Source of the DNA: Arcticibacter tournemirensis
GTDB lineage: Bacteria > Bacteroidota > Bacteroidia > Sphingobacteriales > Sphingobacteriaceae
Assembly (NCBI RefSeq): GCF_006716645.1
Contig: NZ_VFPL01000001.1
Span: forward strand, 930,001 to 994,000
Direction: 5' to 3'
DNA length: 64,000 bases
Position 1 is the stretch's first letter. Each line of letters starts with the position of its first letter. The position numbers were made by a program, and so were the translations under genes. The notes beneath the pieces were generated by a model. The model was not told the origin of the DNA, ran no database searches, and saw nothing but the letters and a program-made list of their open reading frames with translations. Of the stretch, positions 56,901 to 64,000 are shown in pieces.

Positions 56901-58205
56901 AATATGACGGGCGGATGTTCTTTTGAAAAGATCGGAGCTTAACAAAAGATTGTAGAGATTGTCAAGTTCCCCACCCATGTGCTGGTAAAGTATATACGCC
57001 TTTTTCGCATAAATCTGTTCCTGCACTTCGCTGCCTTCACCGATCAAATCGCTGTAAAAGCCGGTAAACTGCTTTTCACTCTTTTTAGAAGTGAAAAGAT
57101 TATTTACTAAAGCCAGAAAGTCGTATCCTGTATTCCCCTGGATAGGCCAGTCCTGCGGGATCTCTTCCCCAGGTTCCAGTATTTTTTCGACCGTAACGTA
57201 AGTTTGATCTCCTACCAGTTCCCGTAACTGCTTCAGGTAAGTAGCGGGGTCAAAGAGGCCGTCAATATGGTCCACCCTGAGACCCGTAAAGATTCCCTTA
57301 TCTACTAACGATTTGATATACTGATGATAAGTATTGAAAACTTCCGGATGTTGTATGTTAAGGCATATCAGGCCATTTACTGTAAAAAAGCGCCTGAAGG
57401 TTATATGTGTATCTGTTTCCTGCCAATTGCAGAGGCGGTATATCTGTTCTTCCGCCAGCTTCATTACCGTTTCGCTGCTGTCGTTTATTTTATTCAGACG
57501 ATCTGTTATATAACTCCCAATAGTGTCGTTTTTCATTAAAGCAGATAGCTGAAGAAGAAATTCGTTCCAACCGTCAGCGTATTGCCGGGTATCTTCTATC
57601 TGATGGATCGAATGCATCTGAGAAAGAAGCTGTTGCAAGCCTTCCAATGGTTCATCTTCCCCTCCGCTTAATATGGTCGGATAAGAACGGGGGGTCAGGG
57701 GATATATGGAGTCATAGTAATTAAAAACAAATCTTCCATCTTTATATTCCACTTTCAGTTCCTTTTTATCGATGACATCTTCAAGGGACGAGCCCAGGAA
57801 AGGAACCATTATCCGGCCGCTGTATAATTCGCTGCTAAGGGCGGTATCAAAAAAAGAGGCATATAAAGACTGCGGACCTTTTTCAAGAACATCCATTAAC
57901 CAGGTATTGTGAGGCGAGAAGGCCATATGATTGGGTACGATATCCTGAAGCCATCCCATGCCCTGCGCTTTCAGTCGCTTACTCAAATCTTTTAGCTGCT
58001 CTTCGGTTCCTATTTCTGGGTTTATTATGTGAGGGTCGAGTGTATCGTAGCCGTGCGAGCTTCCTGAAGTTGACTTGAACACCGGAGATGCATACACAGT
58101 GCGTATTCCTAACTTCTGTAAATACGGTACAATGCGTTCGAAATCAATAAAAGTAAATTCTTTATGAAATTGTAAACGGTATGTAGAAACAGGGCTTGCC
58201 GACAT
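53973..58205 (-). CDS. treY-malQ: Fused maltooligosyltrehalose synthase / 4-alpha-glucanotransferase (TreY-MalQ)
   Basis: The 1410-residue protein begins with a TreY domain (1 to about 890): STYRLQFHKEFTF, then GH13 catalytic Asp in GLRVDHIDGLFDP, Glu in VTVEKILEPGEE and Asp in TSTHDTKRGED. From about 905 a GH77 domain follows (GAGILMHITSLPSPFGSGDFG; LLRFDHFRAF; PFVAEDLGDID; YTGTHDNNTTRGWF). TreY isomerises the reducing end of maltodextrins to trehalose; MalQ shuffles glucan chains to keep suitable substrate. Both cores look intact. It belongs with treZ and glgX beyond the IS3 insertion. Confidence 0.94.
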   Translation of the reverse strand: MSASPVSTYRLQFHKEFTFIDFERIVPYLQKLGIRTVYASPVFKSTSGSSHGYDTLDPHIINPEIGTEEQLKDLSKRLKAQGMGWLQDIVPNHMAFSPHNTWLMDVLEKGPQSLYASFFDTALSSELYSGRIMVPFLGSSLEDVIDKKELKVEYKDGRFVFNYYDSIYPLTPRSYPTILSGGEDEPLEGLQQLLSQMHSIHQIEDTRQYADGWNEFLLQLSALMKNDTIGSYITDRLNKINDSSETVMKLAEEQIYRLCNWQETDTHITFRRFFTVNGLICLNIQHPEVFNTYHQYIKSLVDKGIFTGLRVDHIDGLFDPATYLKQLRELVGDQTYVTVEKILEPGEEIPQDWPIQGNTGYDFLALVNNLFTSKKSEKQFTGFYSDLIGEGSEVQEQIYAKKAYILYQHMGGELDNLYNLLLSSDLFKRTSARHIHDGDLKRTIGEFIIQCPVYRYYGNSFPLNRKEEEAIRKVFSRISSEKPALTAAVKLLEESLLDRPKEGDTEYNSRALNFYQRCMQFSGPLMAKGVEDTLMYTYNRFIVHNEVGDSPEAFGMTQDEFHTKMIQRQQNWPLSMNATSTHDTKRGEDVRARLNVLSNIPDEWLKNVEEWLDLNKSVKPSGSPDLNDEYLIYQTLLGTFPMPGQDEDNFKERIQEYIQKALREAKQNSDWAEPNTSYEEAAKRFAANLLDTKGKFRKSFDTFHQKVADYGIINSLAQVLLKFTCPGVPDVYQGCELWDLSMVDPDNRRPVDYNLRTQILNELESYREDSGNLPSYLWEKRYEGHIKLWITGILLKERAASSALFEKGDYLPLKVKGAYKDNVLAFARRYQQNWYIIVIPLHIAALCGEQDCEIQSLNWKNTRILLPETATGEWEHLLNADVKGKAEQEIRVEEIFDTLPLALLKLERKVKERGAGILMHITSLPSPFGSGDFGPEAIKFADFLARSGQKYWQILPLSPTEQGSGNSPYSSYSSMAGNPLLISPELLAEAGLLSPKKLQDYYLPLKSKADFKGAEQLKDVLFEKAYRKFQKGDFSKLKRDFAAFCKKEALWLDDFSLYIVLKQQHKGQAWYQWPEEYKLRNRMALDRFRNNNSDALNKARWLQFIFATQWNDLKAYCNNLGIALFGDMPFYVSYDSADVWSNREIFCLDNDGNMTGVAGVPPDYFNENGQLWGMPVFRWDILKKQGYNWWLQRIRKNIELFDLLRFDHFRAFSAYWEVPASEDTAKNGIWKPGPGKDFFRTIQKKLGKLPFVAEDLGDIDAPVYELRDTFGFPGMKVLQFAFGDDMPQAIAIPHQYTQNFFAYTGTHDNNTTRGWFEKDADKTIRENLNDYTGVDVKAKNVHEVMARLAYASVAKTVIIPLQDVLGLDAKARMNSPATTENNWQWRLKPGELTGKEEEQLRKWVKIYNRD

Positions 58206-58362
58206 AGTGTTAAAATATTCAGGTTCTAAAAATGCAAATAAACATATTCCAGCATTTACAACCGAATCTCAAAGGCCTTGTTTTTGGTAACAGGAAATAA
58301 AAGCTAAGGATATTCCGGCAAACCGGATGTTTAAAGTAGATCTCGCACAAGACTAACTGCGT

Positions 58363-58365
58363 AGC
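58363..58365. repeat. Target-site duplication AGC (left)
   Basis: AGC abuts the left end TGTCC of the IS3 element; AGC is found again at 59793-59795. Three-bp duplications are usual for IS3-family insertion, though so short a repeat could arise by chance. Confidence 0.6.
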
Positions 58366-58416
58366 TGTCCATTCCTAAAAAAAGTTTACATAAGAAAGTT
58401 TTCAAAGAACAAGAAA

Positions 58417-58788
58417 ATGAGTATTAAAAATGAATTACCCCGGAAGGGAAAATTGGGAAAAGAATCGAATCATTCTGATAGTTTCAGGATTCAGGTGGCG
58501 TTAGAATATTTAGATGGCGACTATAGCCAGGCACAGGTTGAAAAAAAATACGGATTACCAGAAAGAAGTGTTTATCGTTTTGTAAATTGGTATAACGATA
58601 ACCAGAAAGAGCTTATGCAAGACCAACCGGTAGAAGCACAGGAAGCTTCGTTTACTTCAAAGGAACTGGCTGCGCTTGAAAAGAAGCTATCCCTTACAGA
58701 GATGAAGATCGCAGCCCTTGAAAAAGTCATTGCTATGGCCAACGAAGAATACCGGACAGATCTTAAAAAAAAAGCTGTTACCAGGTGA
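58417..58788 (+). CDS. IS3-family transposase OrfA
   Basis: The 123-residue protein has a helix-turn-helix N-terminal part (RIQVALEYLDGDYSQAQVEKKYGLPERSVYRFVNWY) and a C-terminal coiled coil (LAALEKKLSLTEMKIAALEKVIAMAN). Its stop TGA overlaps the ATG of orfB (ATGA at 58785-58788), so coupling is by stop-start overlap rather than a slippery frameshift. Confidence 0.88.
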   Translation: MSIKNELPRKGKLGKESNHSDSFRIQVALEYLDGDYSQAQVEKKYGLPERSVYRFVNWYNDNQKELMQDQPVEAQEASFTSKELAALEKKLSLTEMKIAALEKVIAMANEEYRTDLKKKAVTR

Positions 58789-59666
58789 TGGCCGAACTGC
58801 GGGGAACACGCAAACATTATAGCTTAGCCAATCTTTGCGCGGCATTTGGTTATACCAGGCAGGCCTGGTATAACTATTTAAAAAGATCAGAACTTCAGAT
58901 TTTTCAGGAGCATATTGTATTGCAGAAAATTAAAGAGATTAGAAAGGAACTGCCTAAAACCGGCTGTATCAAACTTTACAAAGAGCTCAATAATGGTTTT
59001 TTGCAGGACTTAGGGATAGCAATGGGCAGAGATGCTGTATTTGACCTGGTTAGAGAGAATGGGATGCTTGTCAAATCCAGCAAAAGGCATGTGTGTACTA
59101 CCAATTCCTATCACAGGTATAGAATTCATCCTGATCTGGTGCAACGAAGGCATCCACAGCACGCTGAAGAAATATGGGTGAGTGACATTACTTACATTAC
59201 CACCATGTCCGGATTCAACTACCTGTCTTTAGTAACAGATGCGTACTCAAGAAAAATAACAGGGTACTTTCTGTCAGTAAACCTCAAAGCTGAAGGATGT
59301 ATAAAAGCACTCGATCAGGCACTAGCTGCAAGGATATATCCTGAAAACACATTAATACATCACTCGGACAGGGGCACGCAGTATTGTTGTGATGATTATG
59401 TGTCCAAACTCAGGCAAAGGGATATCCAGATCAGTATGACACAAACCGGCAGCCCCTATGACAATGCCATCGCAGAGCGTATTAACGGAATACTTAAAAC
59501 AGAATTTGATCTTTATAAAACCTTCAAATCTCATAGCCAGGCAAACGCAGCAGTGGATAAGGCCATCTTTAATTATAACAACCTGAGGTTACATGCAAGT
59601 TGCAGCTACCAGACTCCAGAACATACCCATAATCAAGAAAAAACAAATCAAATCACCTTAAATTAA
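58785..59666 (+). CDS. IS3-family transposase OrfB (DDE integrase)
   Basis: A 293-residue DDE transposase with the HTH_21-like N-terminal segment (RKHYSLANLCAAFGYTRQAWYNYLKR) and an rve domain. Catalytic residues are visible: Asp in WVSDITYITT, Asp in IHHSDRGTQYCCDDY, and Glu in DNAIAERINGILKTEFDL. Full length with no frameshift, so the element could still be active. Confidence 0.9.
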   Translation: MMAELRGTRKHYSLANLCAAFGYTRQAWYNYLKRSELQIFQEHIVLQKIKEIRKELPKTGCIKLYKELNNGFLQDLGIAMGRDAVFDLVRENGMLVKSSKRHVCTTNSYHRYRIHPDLVQRRHPQHAEEIWVSDITYITTMSGFNYLSLVTDAYSRKITGYFLSVNLKAEGCIKALDQALAARIYPENTLIHHSDRGTQYCCDDYVSKLRQRDIQISMTQTGSPYDNAIAERINGILKTEFDLYKTFKSHSQANAAVDKAIFNYNNLRLHASCSYQTPEHTHNQEKTNQITLN

Positions 59667-59671
59667 AGTTA

Positions 59672-59774
59672 TGTAAACAAATAACAGAAAGAAAACTTAA
59701 CATTGTAAACCCAACACAGTAATAATAACTTTTGCTGTAAACACAGAGTAGTAACAACATTTCTTATTGTAAAC
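59672..59774. repeat. Four 32-bp-phased TGTAAAC iterons in the IS3 right end
   Basis: TGTAAAC begins at 59672, 59704, 59736 and 59768, exactly 32 bases apart. Each is followed by a weakly conserved part, TGTAAAC-N2-A-N3-CAGTAA. The last copy overlaps the right terminal inverted repeat. The left end has a single inverted counterpart (GTTTACA, 58384). They probably bind the transposase. Confidence 0.85.
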
Positions 59775-59828
59775 TTATTCCAGTATAGGACAAGCTATTC
59801 CTGGATAAGACATGCGTCTGAAATAGCG

Positions 59829-59906
59829 CGCACCTCGACCGCACTTTTAACGCACTTTGTTCGCACCTTGTTCGCTCGCCAGCGAATAATATGCGAATAA
59901 AGTGCT
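59829..59906. repeat. 11-bp-periodic units folding into a 25-bp hairpin
   Basis: Units CGCACCTCGAC, CGCACTTTTAA, CGCACTTTGTT, CGCACCTTGTT and CGCTCGCCAGC follow each other in steps of 11 from 59829. The segment 59852-59876 pairs with 59881-59905 around a 4-base loop, 21 of 25 positions matching. The build is the same as the array at 18866. It lies in the 296-base gap between the IS3 element and the small ORF; the rest of that gap shows nothing else. Confidence 0.8.
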
Positions 59907-60088
59907 ATTCATCTCCCTCTCAGGACTGAGTTATGAGTTGAGCACTTCTTAAACGGGTCTGGATCGCAGTGTAGCAGCATGTCTCATATTCATGATGTTT
60001 ATAATCAGGGTATAAACTGCTGCGCATCATTTTTTCAGGGAGCGTTATCTTTTATAATTGCAGTACAGTATAACTAATAATTGAAAAG

Positions 60089-60151
60089 ATGGCTGAATTA
60101 ATAAACAAATTCCTTGACAAGGTCAGGGATATTCTGGAAGGACTGGACTAA
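60089..60151 (+). CDS. 20-residue amphipathic peptide ORF
   Basis: ATG at 60089 after ATTGAAAAG opens a 20-codon ORF ending TAA at 60149-60151. The peptide (MAELINKFLDKVRDILEGLD) places Leu/Ile/Phe/Val at 4, 5, 8, 9, 12, 15, 16 and 19 and charged residues on the other side, so a helix would be strongly amphipathic. TATAATTG at 60053-60060 is a near match to the -7 consensus. It ends three bases from tRNA-Thr. No family is recognised; chance is possible for so short an ORF. Confidence 0.4.
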   Translation: MAELINKFLDKVRDILEGLD

Positions 60152-60154
60152 GAG

Positions 60155-60227
60155 AGCCGATGACGGGGATCGAACCTGCGACCTACGCGTTACGAGTGCG
60201 TTGCTCTACCAACTGAGCTACATCGGC
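60155..60227 (-). tRNA. tRNA-Thr (anticodon CGU)
   Basis: A 73-base cloverleaf on the minus strand: acceptor GCCGATG/CATCGGC, D arm GCTC...GAGC, anticodon loop CTCGTAA (CGT), T loop TTCGATC, discriminator T, CCA not encoded. The anticodon stem ACGCA/CGCGT has an A-C mismatch beside the loop, and the T stem GCAGG/CCCGT has one A-C mismatch and one G-T pair. It would read ACG. Confidence 0.88.
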
Positions 60228-60292
60228 ATGTGCTAAACGAGCAGTCAAATGTAGCAATTGTGTTGAATATTTAAAATTCGGCACAAAAGCTT

Positions 60293-62128
60293 TTATTCGA
60301 GCACCAGCACCGACTCAGGCCGCAGTGTGATAGTTTCTCCAGGGCTGAATTCTTCGGGAAAGTCAGTTTTACCCTTCCATTCGGTATCGCTGGAATGGAT
60401 TATCTTCTTCCAGCTTTCCTTTGTCTCAGGTATCATAATCTGCTGTTCTTTTTCAGAGAAGTTCATCAGACAGACTATCATATGGTTTTCAAACCAGCGG
60501 TGTAATACCAGCGTTTCTGTCGTCTCGTCGCAAGAGACTCTCATTTCTTTCCGTCCCGAATTTTTAAGTACAGGGTGCGTTTTACGAAGGCTGATTAACT
60601 TTTTATAAAAGTTCAACACCGTTTTATGAGGTTCCTCTTCGATCAGATGCCACTGAAGTTTCGATTCCTGGAAAGTTTCTTCAGATATCGGATCGGGAGC
60701 TTCGCCCCGGCCATGAAATGCTGCGAATTCTTCTTTCCTTCCTTCTCTCACGCTTTCCGCCAGCTGCGGGTCAGTGTGGCTCACAAAGTAGAGGAACGGG
60801 TGAGGTTCTACCCATTCTTCTCCCATAAAGAGCATAGGTAGGTAAGGGCTTAGCAGAACTGCGCCAGCTACGAGCTTTTTCATTTCAAAGCTGAGCAGTG
60901 AATTAATCCGTTCGCCATACATGCGGTTACCAACCTGGTCGTGGTTTTGTGAAAATACAATAAACTGGCTGCCTGGGTTATTTTCTGCTTTTATACCAAA
61001 GAACTTCTTTCGGTGTCTGGAGAACTGACCGTCATAAACATAAGCATCCTGATAGCCTTTAGCTAAATGTGCAATTCCGTTAAAGTCTGAGTAATAGCCG
61101 GTTTTTTCTTCTCCGGCTGTAACACGAAGGGCATGATGGAACTCGTCGATCCATTGTGCGTCCATTCCATAACCACCCTGTTCCACCGGGTTAATGAAAC
61201 GTGTATCATTCAGGTCGAGTTCAACAATGAGATAGTGTTTCTTGCCGGTTTCTGACATTAGTTTATCAACCTCCTGCCGGATCTCACGGAGGATGTGAAC
61301 CGGGCTGAAATCCTTAATGGCGTGAACTGCATCCATTCTTAATGCGTCGATATGGAAGTCCCTAAACCACATTAGGGCGTTCTCTACAAAATACTGGCGC
61401 ACAGCGTACGAATATTCATCGTCAAAATTAACTGCAACACCCCAGGGAGTAGTATATCTGGAAGTGAAGTAGGGCCCGAATTCGGGAAGATAATTCCCTT
61501 CGGGACCAAGGTGATTATAGACTACATCCAAAACTACAGCGATATTCTTCCTGTGACACGCATTGACGAGGTGCTGCAAGCCTTCGGCTCCGCCATAGGA
61601 ATGCTGTACAGCAAAGGGAGCGACTCCATCGTACCCCCAATTCCGATCGCCGGGAAACTGGGCGACCGGCATGATTTCTATTGCAGTTATTCCAAGTTCC
61701 TTCAGGTAATCGAGCTTTTCTTCAATGGCAGCAAAAGTTCCCTCCGGTGTAAAAGTGCCAGTGTGAATTTCGTAAAGCAAATAGTCTTCGAGAGTGTGGT
61801 TTATCCAATTGCCGTCAGACCAGATGAAATCGTTCAGATTTATTGCCATCGAAGGGCCATGTACACCCTCGGGAAGGGAAAGAGATGCAGGATCTGACAG
61901 TGCTTTCTCGTCGTTTAGTTTGAATTTATAATAATCACCGGGCTTAATTAAACTTGTAGTGGTAGTCCAGTACCCCAGTTCCTGTTTTGTAAGGGGTATG
62001 GTGTCGCCGGCAGAAGGTAAAATAACTTCTGCCTTCTGAACATCCGGTGCCCATAATACAATCTCTGCCTCTCCGCCGTCATTAAATCTAAGCCCCGGCC
62101 GGTATTTGTTCAAAATGCTGTTGTCCAT
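60293..62128 (-). CDS. treZ: Malto-oligosyltrehalose trehalohydrolase TreZ
   Basis: The 611-residue protein has an N-terminal E-set domain (EAEIVLWAPDVQKAEVIL) and a GH13 barrel. The catalytic Asp is in IDALRMDAVHAI, Glu in YLIVELDLNDTR, and Asp in VFSQNHDQVGNR. The stretch ITAIEIMPVAQFPGDRNWGYDGVAPFAVQHSYGG is typical of TreZ. It releases trehalose from maltooligosyltrehalose made by TreY. It starts one base after the glgX stop, so the two are translated in sequence. Confidence 0.96.
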   Translation of the reverse strand: MDNSILNKYRPGLRFNDGGEAEIVLWAPDVQKAEVILPSAGDTIPLTKQELGYWTTTTSLIKPGDYYKFKLNDEKALSDPASLSLPEGVHGPSMAINLNDFIWSDGNWINHTLEDYLLYEIHTGTFTPEGTFAAIEEKLDYLKELGITAIEIMPVAQFPGDRNWGYDGVAPFAVQHSYGGAEGLQHLVNACHRKNIAVVLDVVYNHLGPEGNYLPEFGPYFTSRYTTPWGVAVNFDDEYSYAVRQYFVENALMWFRDFHIDALRMDAVHAIKDFSPVHILREIRQEVDKLMSETGKKHYLIVELDLNDTRFINPVEQGGYGMDAQWIDEFHHALRVTAGEEKTGYYSDFNGIAHLAKGYQDAYVYDGQFSRHRKKFFGIKAENNPGSQFIVFSQNHDQVGNRMYGERINSLLSFEMKKLVAGAVLLSPYLPMLFMGEEWVEPHPFLYFVSHTDPQLAESVREGRKEEFAAFHGRGEAPDPISEETFQESKLQWHLIEEEPHKTVLNFYKKLISLRKTHPVLKNSGRKEMRVSCDETTETLVLHRWFENHMIVCLMNFSEKEQQIMIPETKESWKKIIHSSDTEWKGKTDFPEEFSPGETITLRPESVLVLE

Positions 62129-62129
62129 T

Positions 62130-64000
62130 TTACTTTTTCAAAGGTTGCTTAAGAAGCACTACCGACCTGCTTTCAACTTTTATTGAATCAAGTGGCTTGA
62201 ATTTATCTCCCTCTTCCTTTATGGAGTTTTCGCTTGTGTCAAGTACCTTTATCCAGAGATTTCCATATTTCTCGGGAGGAAGCACAAAGCTGAGCGGTTC
62301 GTAATGCGCATTGAAGATCACATAGAAGCTGTCGTCGTATATCTGTTCTCCCTTTGGACCGACTGCTTTGATCCCTTTTCCATTGAGGAATACGCCAAGC
62401 GATTTAGCAAAATCGTGATTCCAGTTTTCGTCGGGCATTTCAGTACCGTTTGGTAAAAACCAGGCTATATCTTCCAGGCCTATTCCCTTGATCCTTTGCC
62501 CGGTGAACCAGCGCCGGCGCCGGAACGCAGGATGTTTCTTCCGGAGATGAATGAGTTTTCTGGTAAAATCAAGCAGCTCTTTATCTGCTTCGGGCCAGTT
62601 TAGCCATGATGTTTCGTTGTCCTGACAGTATGCGTTGTTATTGCCGTTCTGTGTGCGACTTATTTCATCGCCGGCAACGAGCATAGGTACACCTTGAGAA
62701 AGAAAGAGCGATGTAAGGAAGTTCCGTTTCTGGCGGTTCCTGAGTTCAATTATCAACGGGTCGTCTGTAGGTCCTTCGGCACCGCAGTTCCAGGACCGGT
62801 TGTGACTTTCACCGTCATTGTTATCTTCACCGTTTGCTTCGTTGTGTTTTTCGTTATATGAGACTAGGTCGTGCAGGGTAAAGCCATCATGGGCTGTAAT
62901 AAAGTTAATGCTGGCAGTGGGACTTCTGTAGTCGTCTTTATAGAGGTCGGAACTACCTGTGAACCGTTCAGCAAATTCTGCAAGCATGCTGTCAGCACCA
63001 CGCCAGTAGTCGCGAAGGCAATCTCTGTATTTTCCGTTCCATTCTGCCCATCCCGGTGGGAATTTTCCTACCTGATAGCCTCCTTCACCGATATCCCATG
63101 GTTCTGCGATCAATTTTACCTGGGAGATTGTGGGATCCTGATGGATGATGTCGAAAAAAGATCCCAGCCTGTCGACCTCATGAAGTTCGCGCGCCAGGGT
63201 AGAAGCAAGGTCGAAACGAAATCCGTCGACATGCATGTCGAGTATCCAATATCGCAAACTATCCATGATGAGTCTCAAAACATCGGGCATCTGGGCGTTT
63301 AGCGTGTTTCCGGTACCAGTATAGTCCATGTAGTACCGTTTGTTGTCTTCTGTTAACCTGTAATATGAAGCATTGTCAATTCCTTTGAACGACAGCGTTG
63401 GTCCCAGTTGATTGCCTTCGGCAGTATGATTATACACAACGTCGAGAATAACTTCTATTCCGGCTTTATGAAGTTCTTTTACCATCGCTTTGAACTCCTT
63501 TACCTGGTCGCCTAAAACTCCGCTGCTGGAGTAGCGTACATCGGGCGCAAAGAAACCGATAGTGTTATATCCCCAGTAGTTCGTAAGGTCTTTTTCTGCA
63601 AGATAGGAGTCTCTTACGAAATGATGGACGGGCATAAGTTCTACGGCGGTGACCCCGAGGTCCAGCAGATATTTGATGGTTACCGGATGTGCAAGCGCGG
63701 CATAAGTACCGCGGATCTCTTCGGGGATATCCGGGTGTAATTGCGTGAATCCCTTTACATGGGTTTCATAAATAATCGATTTATGGTACGGAATGTTGGG
63801 TGCCTTGTCATCTTCCCAGTCGAAGTTAGGATCAATCACAGCTGATTTAGGTATATATGGCGCACTGTCTTCGTCGCTAAAGCTTAAATCGGCATCGGGA
63901 TGGCCAAGTTCGTAACCATAGAGCGATTTATGCCATTGAATTGTTCCTGCAATAGCTTTCGCGTAAGGATCAATCAGCAGTTTATTCGGATTAAAGCGAT
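62130..64000 (-). CDS. glgX: Glycogen debranching enzyme GlgX/TreX (5' end beyond window)
   Basis: The frame is open to the right edge, where RFNPNKLLIDPYAKAIAG, typical of GlgX before the barrel, is read; the N-terminal part is missing. The GH13 core has Asp in DGFRFDLASTL, Glu in LIAEPWDIGEGGYQVG and Asp in FITAHDGFTLHDLVSYN, with the conserved MLVAGDEISRTQNGNNNAYCQDNE. It debranches glycogen to linear maltodextrins for TreY. At least 623 residues are present. It is the first visible gene of the glgX-treZ unit. Confidence 0.95.
   Translation of the reverse strand, partial: RFNPNKLLIDPYAKAIAGTIQWHKSLYGYELGHPDADLSFSDEDSAPYIPKSAVIDPNFDWEDDKAPNIPYHKSIIYETHVKGFTQLHPDIPEEIRGTYAALAHPVTIKYLLDLGVTAVELMPVHHFVRDSYLAEKDLTNYWGYNTIGFFAPDVRYSSSGVLGDQVKEFKAMVKELHKAGIEVILDVVYNHTAEGNQLGPTLSFKGIDNASYYRLTEDNKRYYMDYTGTGNTLNAQMPDVLRLIMDSLRYWILDMHVDGFRFDLASTLARELHEVDRLGSFFDIIHQDPTISQVKLIAEPWDIGEGGYQVGKFPPGWAEWNGKYRDCLRDYWRGADSMLAEFAERFTGSSDLYKDDYRSPTASINFITAHDGFTLHDLVSYNEKHNEANGEDNNDGESHNRSWNCGAEGPTDDPLIIELRNRQKRNFLTSLFLSQGVPMLVAGDEISRTQNGNNNAYCQDNETSWLNWPEADKELLDFTRKLIHLRKKHPAFRRRRWFTGQRIKGIGLEDIAWFLPNGTEMPDENWNHDFAKSLGVFLNGKGIKAVGPKGEQIYDDSFYVIFNAHYEPLSFVLPPEKYGNLWIKVLDTSENSIKEEGDKFKPLDSIKVESRSVVLLKQPLKK

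Larger units (their letters stand above)
58366..59792 (+). mobile_element. Intact IS3-family insertion sequence
   Basis: The 1,427-bp element starts TGTCC (58366) and ends GGACA (59792). The terminal inverted repeats agree at TGTCC, and 13 bases further in both have GTTTACA, with partial identity between (about 19 of 25). A 3-bp duplication AGC flanks it. It encodes overlapping orfA and orfB. It sits between the treY-malQ gene and the tRNA-Thr/treZ region. Confidence 0.88.

Noticed and set aside
59672-59774. Possible short CRISPR array (32-bp period)
   Set aside because: Only 7 bases plus a weak core are shared per unit, there are no distinct spacers between long identical repeats and no cas genes, and the array lies inside an IS3 end.

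Overview
The window looks like chromosomal DNA of a Bacteroidota species, most likely of the Sphingobacteriaceae (Pedobacter/Mucilaginibacter type). The grounds are a GldB gliding lipoprotein, an alternative complex III plus aa3-oxidase operon in the Bacteroidota order, lineage-typical families (DUF4286, DUF983, DUF420, DUF2461, DUF6496), -7 boxes of the TAnnTTTG type and weak Shine-Dalgarno sites. This is inference from gene content; no 16S gene is present.

Region by region: 1-9448 holds a partial SGNH hydrolase, an aldo/keto reductase, small proteins, gldB divergent from an outer-membrane barrel gene, nadE and katG. 9451-14706 is a 5.1 kb accessory insertion in a tRNA-Val gene, bounded by a perfect 115-bp direct repeat that carries most of the tRNA. 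It holds two AT-rich orphan genes, an IS3 relic, and an intact ISL3 (ISAon1-type) element nested inside a decayed ISL3 copy, with an 8-bp target duplication. 14815-18516 encodes a thiol/glutathione peroxidase, a DUF885 lipoprotein, a small membrane protein and a zinc alcohol dehydrogenase. An intergenic stretch with an 11-bp-periodic inverted array follows, then a deoxyhypusine-synthase-like gene.

20404-38134 is one long plus-strand respiratory cluster: actABCDEF (quinol:cytochrome c oxidoreductase), cytochrome oxidase subunits II, I, III, III and IV, heme O synthase, an SCO-like assembly factor and small membrane proteins, ending with DUF2461 and OmpA-type genes. Electrons would pass from menaquinol through ActB/ActA/ActE hemes to CuA and the heme-copper centre. 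38291-39474 is a tandem flavodoxin-domain pair, the first interrupted by one amber codon, each preceded by a palindrome with an 8-nt loop.

39471-53971 includes TPR/DUF4286 genes; a three-gene set of an S9 peptidase homologue lacking catalytic Ser and His, a histidine kinase and a response regulator; a UbiA-like protein, a metallophosphoesterase, an AAA/VWA pair, a PfkB kinase, HemW and an NTF2-like secreted protein. 53973-64000 is a maltooligosaccharide-trehalose locus (treY-malQ fusion, treZ, glgX/treX). It is split by an intact IS3 element (58366-59792, TSD AGC) whose right end has four 32-bp-phased iterons, a second 11-bp-periodic hairpin, a 20-codon ORF predicted to form an amphipathic helix, and tRNA-Thr(CGU).

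All motif and coordinate statements were read by eye from the sequence; no database search or structure prediction was run.
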